A DNA stretch of 64,000 nucleotides from Motiliproteus coralliicola (GTDB lineage: Bacteria; Pseudomonadota; Gammaproteobacteria; Pseudomonadales; Balneatricaceae): NCBI RefSeq assembly GCF_003345655.1, contig NZ_QQOH01000006.1:1-64000 (forward strand), read 5' to 3'. A program made the position numbers and the translations under genes. The notes under the pieces are model-generated. The model did not search any database and was not told the DNA's origin. It saw only the letters and a list, made by a program, of their open reading frames with translations. Of the stretch, positions 55,660-64,000 are shown piece by piece. The first letter of the stretch is position 1. Each line of letters starts with the position of its first letter.

Positions 55660-57107
55660 TGAGCAACATCCTGATCGTCGAAGACGAAGACGTAATCCGT
55701 ACCGCGCTGAAGAAGCTGCTCGAGCGAAATGACTACCAGGTCAGCATCGCCGGGTCGGTCGATCAGGCGCTGGAACAGTTTCGGCTCGACGACTTCGACC
55801 TGGTCATCAGCGACCTTCGGTTGCCGGGCCGAGAGGGCACCGACCTGATCGAACTGGCCGGCCAGACCCCGGTACTGATCATGACCAGCTACGCCAGCAT
55901 GCGCTCGGCCATCGAAGCGATGAAGCAGGGCGCGGTCGACTATATCGCCAAACCGTTCGACCATGAGGAGATGCTGCAGAGCATCGCCGCGATTCTCAGC
56001 CAGAGCGCAGCCGCTCAGCAGCCAGCCCCGGCGCCGAATACTCCAGCAGCGGACGACAGCAGCCCTGGCGATGAATCCGACGAGCTCAGCGCCGGCCAGA
56101 TGCTGGGACGCAGCCAGCCGATGCTGGAGCTGTTCTCACGTATCCGCAAGGTCGCCCGTACCGATGCCACCGTATTGATCCAGGGCGAATCGGGCACCGG
56201 TAAAGAGCTGGCCGCCCACTCGATCCATCAGCAAAGCCAGCGCCACGACGCACCGATGATTTCGGTGAACTGCGCGGCAATCCCGGAAACCCTGATCGAA
56301 TCGGAACTGTTCGGCCACGAAAAAGGCGCCTTTACCGGCGCGGTCAACACCCACCGGGGCCTGATCGAAGCGGCCAATGGCGGCACCCTGTTTCTGGACG
56401 AGATTGGTGAACTGCCGCTTGAGGCCCAAGCCCGCCTGCTGCGGGTACTGCAGGAGGGTGAGATCCGCCGGGTCGGCTCGGTGCAACCGATGCAGGTGGA
56501 CATCCGCCTGATCGCAGCCACCCACCGCGACCTCAAGGCCCTGACCCGGACCGGTAAATTCCGTGAGGACCTGTTCTACCGACTCTACATTATGGAGATC
56601 GCGATGCCGCCGCTGCGCGATCGCGGCGAAGACATCATCGAACTGGCCAACAAATTCCTGCTCAAGGCCTGCGCCCGGATGGGCTGCGCGGCGATGCAGC
56701 TCTCCCCTCAGACCCGCCAGGCGATGCTCGCTTACCAGTGGCCCGGTAATGTCCGGGAGCTGGAAAATGCGATCGAACGGGCGGTGATTTTGAACGAAAC
56801 CGATCAGATCACCCCGGAGCTGTTAGGGCTGGACCCACAATACAGTGCCCGTCAAACGGAACAGAGCGCTACGGAGGCCTACCGCAGTCCTTCGGTGAGT
56901 CATGAAAAACCGGTCGGCGAACCTTTTATGGACAGCGACAGCTCAACCCAATCGGCCGCCCTGTCTCTGGAGGACTACTTCCAGCGTTTTGTGCTCGACA
57001 ATCAGGATCAGATGACCGAGACGGAACTGGCCAAGCGGCTGGGTATCAGCCGTAAGACCCTCTGGGAGCGTCGTCAGAAACTGGGCATCCCAAGAAAGCC
57101 CAAGTAA
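55656..57107 (+). CDS. cbrB: NtrC-family response regulator CbrB
   Basis: A 483-residue sigma54 activator. The receiver domain has the phosphorylated D53 in LVISDLRLPG. The AAA+ domain has Walker A GESGTGKE at 177-184 and the sigma54 contact loop GAFTGA. A Fis-type helix-turn-helix closes the C terminus (TETELAKRLGISRKTLWERR). Its start overlaps the cbrA stop by 4 bases (ATGA). The predicted target, a sigma54-dependent crcZ-like RNA with GTTAC boxes, begins 430 bases downstream. Confidence 0.94.
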   Translation: MMSNILIVEDEDVIRTALKKLLERNDYQVSIAGSVDQALEQFRLDDFDLVISDLRLPGREGTDLIELAGQTPVLIMTSYASMRSAIEAMKQGAVDYIAKPFDHEEMLQSIAAILSQSAAAQQPAPAPNTPAADDSSPGDESDELSAGQMLGRSQPMLELFSRIRKVARTDATVLIQGESGTGKELAAHSIHQQSQRHDAPMISVNCAAIPETLIESELFGHEKGAFTGAVNTHRGLIEAANGGTLFLDEIGELPLEAQARLLRVLQEGEIRRVGSVQPMQVDIRLIAATHRDLKALTRTGKFREDLFYRLYIMEIAMPPLRDRGEDIIELANKFLLKACARMGCAAMQLSPQTRQAMLAYQWPGNVRELENAIERAVILNETDQITPELLGLDPQYSARQTEQSATEAYRSPSVSHEKPVGEPFMDSDSSTQSAALSLEDYFQRFVLDNQDQMTETELAKRLGISRKTLWERRQKLGIPRKPK

Positions 57108-57379
57108 TTCCCCAACACCATTCTGAATACGGCAACCGATGCCGGTCTGCCGTTCCCCACCCGCTCACCCTGCGGGCCCTGCAACTATTTTTATTTCAGC
57201 CCTCAAGTTGTCGGACCGGCGCTACGTTGCTCCTGTTCCTATCGCCAGTCCCCAACAGCCTCCCAACCGTGACAAACTGATCTGTGGACCGAATTGCAGG
57301 AACGGGACGACACAGCGACGACAACCCCCTAACCAAAAGTCTAATTGCCCCACAGGACGATTCTAGAAGCCGGGAAAAG

Positions 57380-57463
57380 TGTTACGTAACAACACACCCA
57401 ACTGTTACCCTCACGGTTACAAGGGGTAACACTTCCCCACCCAAAACCTGGCATAAATGTTAC
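57380..57463 (+). promoter_or_regulatory. Cluster of TGTTAC/GTAACA boxes, probable CbrB upstream activating sites
   Basis: The palindrome TGTTACGTAACA lies at 57380-57391. Further half sites are TGTTAC at 57403-57408, GGTTAC at 57415-57420, GTAACA at 57426-57431 and TGTTAC at 57458-57463. They lie 50-135 bases upstream of a sigma54 promoter, the usual spacing for an enhancer. GTTAC-type elements are, as I recall, the CbrB sites of Pseudomonas crcZ. Confidence 0.65.
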
Positions 57464-57514
57464 CTATGCCAAGATATATTTTTTAAATAACTGTTATTAA
57501 AGGTTTTTTATAAG

Positions 57515-57530
57515 TTGGCACAGCGCCTGC
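57515..57530 (+). promoter_or_regulatory. Sigma54 promoter of the crcZ-like RNA
   Basis: TTGGCACAGCGCCTGC has the GG (-24) and GC (-12) elements exactly ten bases apart, a close match to TGGCAC-N5-TTGC. Transcription should begin near 57541. Confidence 0.88.
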
Positions 57531-57540
57531 TATAGTTATT

Positions 57541-57750
57541 CGCAACAACAACAAGAAATCCTGTACCTAGAACTCAATAAAAATAAAAAGGGTTCAGTGG
57601 TAACGGGAATGTTCCAAACAAAAATAACAAATGGAACACCGCTGGCCGCTTTTGGAAATGGTTGCCTTCGATTGCAGTAACGGGAATAAAAATAACAACC
57701 CGTTTAGCAATCCCTACTCACCATCCTCCGAAGCGGCTGGCCCTCTTTCA
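57541..57750 (+). ncRNA. crcZ: CrcZ-like small RNA, Hfq/Crc decoy
   Basis: Downstream of the sigma54 promoter the sequence opens with CAACAACAACAAGAAA. It then offers three hairpins with A-rich single-stranded loops: stem 57570-57575/57590-57595 (loop AATAAAAATAAAAA), stem GTTCCA/TGGAAC at 57611-57637 (loop AACAAAAATAACAAA), and stem AACGGG/CCCGTT at 57679-57704 (loop AATAAAAATAACAA). These loops match the AAnAAnAA motif bound by Hfq-Crc. In Pseudomonas, CrcZ titrates Hfq/Crc and relieves catabolite repression, and it lies between cbrB and pcnB, as here. No protein-coding frame is supported. The 3' end is not clear, and 57750 is approximate. Confidence 0.82.
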
Positions 57751-57876
57751 TTCCTTAGGCACTCCCCCTCTGCCTCACTCCCTTAACAGCTCCCTTGCTT
57801 GACGATCCGTTGCTTAACGACGGTCCGATTACCCAGCCCTCAGCGGCGAAAGTCCCATAAACTCGATAATGCTGAT

Positions 57877-57904
57877 TTGCCAGCCTCGTCGCCGGTGGTA
57901 TCAT
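57877..57904 (+). promoter_or_regulatory. Candidate pcnB promoter
   Basis: TTGCCA (57877-57882), a 16-base spacer and TATCAT (57899-57904) would start transcription about 34 bases before the pcnB ATG. This also implies that the crcZ-like RNA ends before this point. Confidence 0.45.
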
Positions 57905-57944
57905 TGCGCTCTTTTTTCAACGCAGTTATTCATCCAATAATAAT

Positions 57945-59393
57945 ATGGACTCTTCCCCGCTACTCGGCATCTGCCTGGCACTTCTGCCCTGGCTCGTGAT
58001 CGGTTTCCTGCTCGTTTCTAATCTTCGCAACGGCAAACCGTCCTCCAACGCCGAGCCTAACCCCGGACCCGATTCTGACCCTATGCCCGACCAAGGCCCC
58101 CGCATCATCGCCCGCGATCATCACCAGCTATCACGCCGACAGATGAGCGATAACGCCCTCAAGGTACTCTACCGCCTCAAAGACGGCGGCTATGAAGGCT
58201 ATCTGGTCGGCGGCTGTGTCCGCGACCTGCTGCTGGGCGAGAAGCCGAAAGACTTTGATGTCGCCACCGAAGCCCACCCGGAAGAGGTCCACGACCTATT
58301 CCGCAACTCCCGCCTGATCGGTCGTCGCTTCAAGCTGGTCCACGTCCGCTTCGGTCGCGAGATTATCGAGGTCGCCACTTTCCGCGCCAGCCACCAGGCG
58401 GTTCATAACGATGACGAGCAGCATGGCAAACAGTCCGACAGTGGTCTGATCCTGCGCGACAACGTCTACGGTACCGTCGAAGAGGACGCCCTGCGCCGCG
58501 ACTTTACCGTCAACGCACTCTACTACTCGATCAAAGATTTCAGTATCCACGACTACGCCAACGGCCTGCAGGATCTGGACAACCGCATTCTGCGGATGAT
58601 CGGCGACCCGGAAGAGCGCTACCGCGAAGATCCGGTACGGATGCTGCGGGCAATCCGTTTTGCCGCCAAGCTCGAATTCGTCATGGCGCCGGAAACCGAA
58701 GAGCCGATTAAGCGGCTGGCCTACCTGCTCAACGACATCCCGGCAGCGCGGCTGTTCGAAGAGGTATTGAAACTGTTCCTGTCTGGCCAGGGTGAAACCA
58801 CCTTTGCCATGCTGCGCCATTTCAAACTGTTTGAGCCGCTGTTCCCGCTGACTCATCGACTGCTCGAAAGCGAGCAGGGCCAGGCCGCCGAGCGGCTGAT
58901 CGTCCAGGCGCTACGCAACACCGATGCCCGGGTTAAGCGAGGCCAGAGCGTGACTCCGGCCTTCCTCTACGCGGCGATGTTGTGGTACCCAATGCAACAG
59001 GTGCTGGAGCGACTCAAATCCCAAGGCGTCCCACCGATCCCGGCATTGCACCAGGCCGCGCAGGAGATCCACCAGCGCCAGTCCCAGGCCTCGTCGATTC
59101 CGCGCCGCTTCTCCGGCACCATGCGCGATATCTGGGAGCTGCAGTACCGGCTGCCGCGCCGAAACGGTAACCGCGCCAATCAACTGCTGGAGCACCCGCG
59201 CTTCCGCGCCGCCTATGATTTCCTGCTGATGCGTGAAGCCAGTGGCGAGCAGCTCGACGGCCTGGGTCAGTGGTGGACCGAGTTCCAGTCCGCCCGCAAC
59301 GAACAGCGCGAGCAGATGATCGGCGAACTGGGCAGCGGCCAAGCTCGCAAGCGTCGCCGCCCTCGTCGTCGCAAGCCCAAAGCCAGCGCCTGA
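57945..59393 (+). CDS. pcnB: Poly(A) polymerase I
   Basis: A 482-residue nucleotidyltransferase that adds poly(A) to RNA 3' ends and speeds decay. The catalytic region YLVGGCVRDLLLGEKPKDFDVATEA has the G-GxxR-D-D layout of class II polymerases. RRDFTVNALYYSI and the RREDPVRMLRAIRFAAKL-like segment (YREDPVRMLRAIRFAAKL) follow, with a basic C-terminal tail. Unusually, the first 25 residues form a hydrophobic segment (GICLALLPWLVIGFLLVSNL) followed by a Pro/Asn-rich linker. The ATG at 57945 lacks a ribosome site, so a start at 58083 (MPDQGPR), without this segment, is possible. Confidence 0.92.
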   Translation: MDSSPLLGICLALLPWLVIGFLLVSNLRNGKPSSNAEPNPGPDSDPMPDQGPRIIARDHHQLSRRQMSDNALKVLYRLKDGGYEGYLVGGCVRDLLLGEKPKDFDVATEAHPEEVHDLFRNSRLIGRRFKLVHVRFGREIIEVATFRASHQAVHNDDEQHGKQSDSGLILRDNVYGTVEEDALRRDFTVNALYYSIKDFSIHDYANGLQDLDNRILRMIGDPEERYREDPVRMLRAIRFAAKLEFVMAPETEEPIKRLAYLLNDIPAARLFEEVLKLFLSGQGETTFAMLRHFKLFEPLFPLTHRLLESEQGQAAERLIVQALRNTDARVKRGQSVTPAFLYAAMLWYPMQQVLERLKSQGVPPIPALHQAAQEIHQRQSQASSIPRRFSGTMRDIWELQYRLPRRNGNRANQLLEHPRFRAAYDFLLMREASGEQLDGLGQWWTEFQSARNEQREQMIGELGSGQARKRRRPRRRKPKASA

Positions 59394-59414
59394 TCGGCCG
59401 CTGCGGACCGCCCC

Positions 59415-59939
59415 ATGACAAAGACGCCCCAGACCGAGTTCGAGCTGCTGGACCAGCCTGTACGCTGCTATATCGGCCTGGGCAGCAATCTGGAAGATCC
59501 GCTGCAACAGGTCCGACAAGCCCTGTGCGAACTGGCTGAACTGCCCCACTGCAGCAACCTGACCCATTCGCGCCTCTACCGGAGCGATCCGGTCGGGCCT
59601 CCGGGACAGCCCGACTACATCAACGCGGTCGCCGGTTTAGACACCCGCCTGCAGCCGCTGGATCTGCTGGACCAACTGCAAGCCCTGGAGCAGCAACACC
59701 GCCGTGTTCGACTGCAGCATTGGGGCCCGCGCACCCTCGATCTGGATATTCTGCTCTACGCCGATCGTCAGATCGACCTGCCCCGTTTGCAGGTTCCCCA
59801 CCCCCACATGAGCGACAGAAATTTTGTCCTCTACCCGCTTCAAGAGCTCGAACCGACGCTCAGATTCCCCAATGGTCGTTCAATTTCTGACCATGTAAAC
59901 CTTTGTACGCTGGGCACGCTTGAGCCGCTAGAGGTATAA
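59415..59939 (+). CDS. folK: 2-amino-4-hydroxy-6-hydroxymethyldihydropteridine pyrophosphokinase
   Basis: A 174-residue folate-pathway enzyme that transfers pyrophosphate from ATP to the pterin. The motifs YIGLGSNLEDP, LYRSDPVGPPGQPDYINAV and LDLDILLYADRQIDLPRLQVPHPHM are intact. It lies 21 bases after pcnB and 48 before panB, the standard pcnB-folK-panB-panC order of gammaproteobacteria. Confidence 0.95.
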   Translation: MTKTPQTEFELLDQPVRCYIGLGSNLEDPLQQVRQALCELAELPHCSNLTHSRLYRSDPVGPPGQPDYINAVAGLDTRLQPLDLLDQLQALEQQHRRVRLQHWGPRTLDLDILLYADRQIDLPRLQVPHPHMSDRNFVLYPLQELEPTLRFPNGRSISDHVNLCTLGTLEPLEV

Positions 59940-59987
59940 TCCGCCCCATCGCCGCTTTCGGCTTCAGAGTTAAAACGACGAATTGTT

Positions 59988-60779
59988 ATGAAAAACATAA
60001 ACTTGCACACTCTCTCGCAAATGAAGAGCGAGGGTAAAAAGTTCAGCTGCCTGACCGCCTACGACGCCACCTTCGCTCAATTAGTCAGCGAAGCCGGGGT
60101 TGAAGTGATCCTGGTAGGCGATTCGTTAGGCATGGTTTTGCAGGGTAACGACAGCACCCTACCGGTCAGCGTCGAAGAAATGGCGTACCACACCGCCTGC
60201 GTCAAGAAGGGCAACAAGGGCGCCTTTATCATGGCCGACCTGCCCTTTATGAGTTACAGCACCCCGGAACAGGCGATGGACAGCGCCGCCGCCCTGATGC
60301 AGGCCGGTGCCCATATCGTCAAGCTCGAAGGCGCCGCCTGGCTGGCCGACAGCATCAGTCTGTTGAGTGAGCGCGGCGTACCGGTCTGTGCCCACCTGGG
60401 ACTGACCCCGCAAACCGTTAATGTACTGGGTGGTTACCGCGTTCAGGGCCGTGGCGAGGCTGCCGAGCAGCTCCTTAACGATGCCAAAGCCCTGGAACAG
60501 GCTGGCGCTGCGATGCTGCTGCTTGAGTGCGTTCCGGCTGACTTGGCTAAGGCGGTTACCGAAGCGGTGTCCGTGCCGGTGATCGGCATCGGTGCCGGTG
60601 CCGATACCGACGCGCAGGTTTTGGTATTGCACGATATGCTGGGCGTCACATCGGGCAGAAAGCCCCGCTTCGTCAAAAACTTCCTGGCCGAGACCGACAG
60701 CATCCAGGCTGCCGTCAGCGCCTATGCCGAAGCCGTTCACAACCAGACCTTCCCTCAGCCTGAAAACTGGTTCGAGTGA
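59988..60779 (+). CDS. panB: 3-methyl-2-oxobutanoate hydroxymethyltransferase
   Basis: A 263-residue enzyme making ketopantoate for pantothenate and CoA. Family motifs are [62 protein letters not shown] and [20 protein letters not shown]. Its stop overlaps the panC start (TGATG). Confidence 0.97.
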   Translation: MKNINLHTLSQMKSEGKKFSCLTAYDATFAQLVSEAGVEVILVGDSLGMVLQGNDSTLPVSVEEMAYHTACVKKGNKGAFIMADLPFMSYSTPEQAMDSAAALMQAGAHIVKLEGAAWLADSISLLSERGVPVCAHLGLTPQTVNVLGGYRVQGRGEAAEQLLNDAKALEQAGAAMLLLECVPADLAKAVTEAVSVPVIGIGAGADTDAQVLVLHDMLGVTSGRKPRFVKNFLAETDSIQAAVSAYAEAVHNQTFPQPENWFE

Positions 60780-61639
60780 TGCAGACGGTTCATACCATTG
60801 CCGAGCTGCGCGCGCAGCTGATCGGTGCCCGCCGCGAAGGCCGTAAAATCGCCTTCGTGCCAACCATGGGCAACCTGCACTGTGGCCATATGAGCCTGGT
60901 CGAAGAAGCGGGGAAACGCGGCGATCTGGTGGTCTCCAGCATCTTCGTCAACCCGCTCCAGTTCGGTGCCAACGAAGATCTGGACAGCTACCCGCGAACC
61001 CTGGCCGAAGACCAGCAGAAGCTCGAAGCCTACGGCTGCCACCTGCTGTTCGCCCCATCGGTGCATGAGATCTACCCGCGCGGTACCGAGATTCAGACCG
61101 TGGTTGAGGTCCGATCCCTATCGGACATGCACTGCGGCATGAGCCGGCCGACCCATTTCCGTGGCGTCGCCACCATCGTCGCCAAACTGTTCGGTATCGT
61201 ACAGCCGGATATCGCCGTGTTCGGCAAGAAGGATTACCAGCAACTGGCGGTGATCCGCCAGATGACCGAAGACCTGAGCCTGCCGGTGGAGGTGGTCGGT
61301 GTCGATACCGCCCGCGAATCCAGCGGCTTGGCGATGAGCTCGCGCAACGGTTACCTCAGCGAAGAGCAGCTCAAAGTCGCTCCGACTTTGAACCAGGTGC
61401 TGCAGGATCTGGTCAGCAGCCTGAAGCAGGGCAACCGCTCGTTCTATACCCTCGAAGAGCAGGCCAACCAACGCCTCGAAGCGGCAGGCTTTCAACGCGA
61501 TTACGTTCACATCTGTAATCGCCAGACCCTGCAACCGGCTACCAGCGGCTGTCGCGAACTGGTCATTTTAGCAGCCGCACAATTGGGTCCGGCGCGCCTG
61601 ATCGATAACTGCGAAGTCTTTCTGGACGACCATGAATAA
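60779..61639 (+). CDS. panC: Pantothenate synthetase
   Basis: A 286-residue ATP-dependent ligase joining pantoate and beta-alanine. The HIGH-like motif is in FVPTMGNLHCGHMSLV, and FVNPLQFGANEDLDSYPR, GVATIVAKLFGIVQPD and the KMSKS-like SSGLAMSSRNGYLS are present. The ATG at 60779 shares a base with the panB stop. A GTG one codon earlier is possible but unnecessary. panD, which makes beta-alanine, is not downstream; a terminator follows. Confidence 0.97.
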   Translation: MQTVHTIAELRAQLIGARREGRKIAFVPTMGNLHCGHMSLVEEAGKRGDLVVSSIFVNPLQFGANEDLDSYPRTLAEDQQKLEAYGCHLLFAPSVHEIYPRGTEIQTVVEVRSLSDMHCGMSRPTHFRGVATIVAKLFGIVQPDIAVFGKKDYQQLAVIRQMTEDLSLPVEVVGVDTARESSGLAMSSRNGYLSEEQLKVAPTLNQVLQDLVSSLKQGNRSFYTLEEQANQRLEAAGFQRDYVHICNRQTLQPATSGCRELVILAAAQLGPARLIDNCEVFLDDHE

Positions 61640-61660
61640 GCCCCGACACGGGGCTTTTTT
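61638..61660 (+). terminator. Terminator of the pcnB-folK-panBC operon
   Basis: AAGCCCCG and CGGGGCTT pair around an ACA loop, followed by TTTTT. The stem begins at the panC stop codon. Confidence 0.88.
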
Positions 61661-61931
61661 ATATCCATAGAATCCACTGCCAAACCATTTCTTTTGACGC
61701 TAGCCCTTATGCCACAAGGGCCGCAATCCGTCCGTTTCGCTAAACCGGAAGCCACCGACAAGTCTATTTTTCGATCACATCCCTTTGCAGGGCTGTGATT
61801 TTCCTGATAGCTTGGTTTATTCCGCACAAGGCGTGTTCCGAAAAAAACGGACTGCTTTGCTGCATTGCACATCGTCGGTTGTTGGTGCTGTCGTCGGCGA
61901 TTTTATTGCTCGTAATTGATGAGGCGTTGCT

Positions 61932-63110
61932 ATGCGTGATGTTGTAATCGTAGCTGCTGGCCGTACGGCTATCGGCGCGTTCAATGGTTCCCTGTCTTCC
62001 CTGACCGCCGCTCAGCTGGGCACCATTGTGATCAAAGGCCTGCTGGACAAAACCGGTATCGCTCCGGAGCAGGTTGATGAAGTCATTCTTGGACAAGTCC
62101 TAACCGCCGGTTGCGGCCAGAACCCGGCCCGCCAGGCAGCCATCAACGCCGGTCTACCGGTAACCACTTCAGCCCTGACCATCAACAAGGTCTGTGGCTC
62201 CGGTCTGAAGACCGTTCACATGGCGGCCCAGTCCATCATGCTCGGCGATGCCGACCTGATCATCGCCGGTGGCCAAGAAAGCATGAGCCAATCCGGCCAC
62301 TACCTGCCCAAGTCCCGTAACGGCCAGAAGATGGGCAACTGGAACCTGGTCGACACCATGGTCAACGACGGCCTGTGGGACGCGTTTAACGACTACCACA
62401 TGGGTATCACCACCGAGAACATCGTCGACAAGTACGGCTTCTCCCGTGAGGAGCAGGATGCTTTCGCCGCCGCGTCTCAGAACAAAGCCGAAGCCGCGCT
62501 GGCCGCAAATCGCTTCGACGACGAGATCATTCCGGTTGAGATCCCGCAGCGTAAGGGCGACCCGATCGTGTTCGACCGTGACGAGCAGCCTCGTGCCGGC
62601 GTGACCGCCGATGCGCTGGGCAAACTGCGTCCGGCCTTCAAGCGTGACGGTTCTGTTACCGCCGGTAACGCCTCCACCATCAACGATGGCGCCGCAGCGG
62701 TTATCGTTTGCTCGGCCGAAAAAGCCAAAGAGCTGGGCCTGGAGCCGCTGGCCACCATCAAGGCTTACGGCACCGCGGGTGTTGATCCGTCGATCATGGG
62801 TACCGGCCCGATCTGCGCCACCCAGAAAACCCTGGAGAAAGCCGGCTGGAGCGTGGACGATCTGGATCTGGTCGAAGCCAACGAAGCCTTCGCCGCTCAG
62901 GCGATGTCGGTCAATAAGGACCTGGGTTGGGACACCGACAAGGTCAACGTCAACGGCGGTGCGATCGCCCTGGGTCACCCGATCGGCGCCTCCGGCTGCC
63001 GTGTACTGGTCTCCCTGCTGCACGAAATGGTCAAGCGTGATGCCAACAAGGGTCTCGCAACCCTGTGCATCGGCGGTGGCATGGGTATCGCCCTGGCGGT
63101 TGAGCGCTAA
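61932..63110 (+). CDS. Acetyl-CoA acetyltransferase (beta-ketothiolase)
   Basis: A 392-residue biosynthetic-type thiolase (PhaA/AtoB group) that condenses two acetyl-CoA molecules to acetoacetyl-CoA or runs the reverse reaction. The acyl nucleophile is C88 in NKVCGSGLK. The catalytic base region is H349 in GHPIGASGC, and the second cysteine is C379 in LCIGGGMG. It could feed polyhydroxybutyrate synthesis or act in acetoacetate breakdown, but no pha or ato genes are beside it. A GAGGCG ribosome site precedes the ATG. Its codon use is more strongly biased to C/G-ending codons than its neighbours, suggesting high expression. Confidence 0.94.
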   Translation: MRDVVIVAAGRTAIGAFNGSLSSLTAAQLGTIVIKGLLDKTGIAPEQVDEVILGQVLTAGCGQNPARQAAINAGLPVTTSALTINKVCGSGLKTVHMAAQSIMLGDADLIIAGGQESMSQSGHYLPKSRNGQKMGNWNLVDTMVNDGLWDAFNDYHMGITTENIVDKYGFSREEQDAFAAASQNKAEAALAANRFDDEIIPVEIPQRKGDPIVFDRDEQPRAGVTADALGKLRPAFKRDGSVTAGNASTINDGAAAVIVCSAEKAKELGLEPLATIKAYGTAGVDPSIMGTGPICATQKTLEKAGWSVDDLDLVEANEAFAAQAMSVNKDLGWDTDKVNVNGGAIALGHPIGASGCRVLVSLLHEMVKRDANKGLATLCIGGGMGIALAVER

Positions 63111-63132
63111 GCGCAAGCCGCTAACGGAATTG

Positions 63133-63160
63133 AAAAAGGGGCCTTCGGGCCCCTTTTTTG
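63133..63160 (+). terminator. Thiolase gene terminator
   Basis: An AAAAAGGGGCC/GGGCCCCTTTTTT stem with a TTC loop gives a strong intrinsic terminator. Confidence 0.92.
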
Positions 63161-63205
63161 TTGATCCGCGTCTGGGCTCACCAAGCCGGTTTCCGAACCC
63201 GCTTT

Positions 63206-63988
63206 CTAAAAATAGGCCGACAACTGCTCGATACTGTCGAGCCGCACCGGCACCATCGCGACCCCACCAGCCACCTCACGGCGCAGTTGCAACCGGTTTC
63301 GCCCCACACTGTCTAGCACCCCTTCGATACGACGTCCGTTCCGGGTGGTCAGTTTCAGCGGACTGCCGAGCAAGGATTTGAGTTGCGGAATCGAAACCCG
63401 TCGATAGGCTGGCTGATAGCTCGATTGCTGGAGCGACTGCGACGCCGACACCAGCCCCTCGGGAGTGGCGTCCGGGGGCGATTCATTCACCGGATTCAGC
63501 GCCGGCAACAGACCGGTCAACGGCACCTGCTTCGCCGCCACTAGTGGAGGAGTCCCGTCGGCAGCAGCCTCGGCAGGCTGTGGTATCGAATCGGTGACCG
63601 ACCCAGGCTCACCCCAGCGCAGATCCACACTGCCGGAATTGTATCGGTTCAGGCCAACCTGGGCGGTATAGCTTCCCCAGCCCTGGGCCTGAGTCAACGA
63701 CTGCAGCGGCACCGCGTTACGGGTCTGCCACTCTAAGCGCATCTCCAGCGGCAGGAACAGATAATTCTGATAGGCCTGTTCCAGCTCATGGGAGACCTGC
63801 CAACCCTGCTGTTCCAGGCTGAAACGCAGCAACTGGCTCTGACGCGCCACGTAGTCCCCCTGGATCAATCCGGAGCGCCCCATCGCACCGCACTCGGCCA
63901 ACAGGTCATTCTGGGCGCCCAGGTTCACCAGTGCCAACTTGGCCCCGCCCAAACCGACACTTTGCGTCGATAGCGTCTGCAGATCCAT
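63206..63988 (-). CDS. Unrecognised protein, possibly continuing beyond the window
   Basis: 260 residues from the ATG at 63988, but the frame has no stop before the window edge, so the start may lie outside. I recognise no family. The N-terminal half has one cysteine in LAECGAMGRSG and a helical QLLRFSLEQQGWQVSHELEQ segment. The middle is Pro/Ala-rich and probably disordered. The last 55 residues (SLLGSPLKLTTRNGRRIEGV, then NRLQLRREVAGG) look like a small Sm/Hfq-like beta barrel. There is no signal peptide in the visible part. Confidence 0.6.
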   Translation of the reverse strand: MDLQTLSTQSVGLGGAKLALVNLGAQNDLLAECGAMGRSGLIQGDYVARQSQLLRFSLEQQGWQVSHELEQAYQNYLFLPLEMRLEWQTRNAVPLQSLTQAQGWGSYTAQVGLNRYNSGSVDLRWGEPGSVTDSIPQPAEAAADGTPPLVAAKQVPLTGLLPALNPVNESPPDATPEGLVSASQSLQQSSYQPAYRRVSIPQLKSLLGSPLKLTTRNGRRIEGVLDSVGRNRLQLRREVAGGVAMVPVRLDSIEQLSAYF

Positions 63989-64000
63989 GCGTGAATGGCC

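Noticed and set aside
57139-57490. Small plus-strand open frames between cbrB and the sigma54 promoter
   Set aside because: They cross the enhancer boxes, lack ribosome sites and look random in composition. The region is better explained as regulatory.

Overview
The window is chromosomal DNA of a GC-rich gammaproteobacterium. Gene order points to the Pseudomonadales/Oceanospirillales side of the class: rrn-tyrS-mepM-anmK-erpA-argC, trpG-trpD-trpC-OsmC, dksA-gluQ-cbrX-cbrA-cbrB-crcZ-pcnB-folK-panB-panC, and ubiT/ubiU/ubiV with moaB/moeA all resemble Pseudomonas neighbourhoods. The RTX locus and the split Ccm and ubi clusters are not typical of Pseudomonas, so a marine Oceanospirillales-like organism is my best guess. 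This rests on remembered synteny, not on a search.

Layout. 1-360: leader and two promoters of a ribosomal RNA operon transcribed leftward out of the window. 470-11100: tyrS, a cell-wall endopeptidase, anmK, a periplasmic DNA ligase, erpA, argC, a ClC protein, thiE and hemL. 11500-20400: the giant NAD-glutamate dehydrogenase, a chemoreceptor, hemB and a gamma-glutamylcyclotransferase-like protein. 20500-28460: a tiny prepilin-like protein, an OsmC protein, trpGDC, a TPR lipoprotein, PBP1b and a kinase/P-loop fusion. 28457-34990: a partial cytochrome c maturation cluster (ccmI-E-F-G), a cytochrome c5, a thioredoxin lipoprotein and ubiT.

35060-44602 is the accessory heart of the window: a type I secretion system (hlyB, hlyD) with two RTX-family proteins that share an Asp-Pro module resembling the FrpC self-processing module but have unrelated N-terminal domains. 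Each is preceded by a small gene of a different kind (a three-helix membrane protein; a secreted Sel1-repeat protein). The first RTX gene stops right after the shared module, at a REP-like palindrome. Directly beyond that lies a remnant of the 3' end of hlyD. This looks like a stack of exchangeable effector plus partner-gene cassettes behind one transporter, with one silent copy.

44787-50780: a YHS protein, ubiV-ubiU with a near-consensus FNR/ANR box, moaB-moeA, a Rieske ferredoxin and sfsA. 51091-61640: dksA, gluQ, the cbrXAB carbon-control operon, a strong CrcZ-like small RNA with a sigma54 promoter and three A-rich loop hairpins, then pcnB-folK-panB-panC. 61932-64000: an acetyl-CoA acetyltransferase and an unrecognised protein at the right edge. 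No complete rRNA or tRNA gene, CRISPR array or transposase gene is visible.
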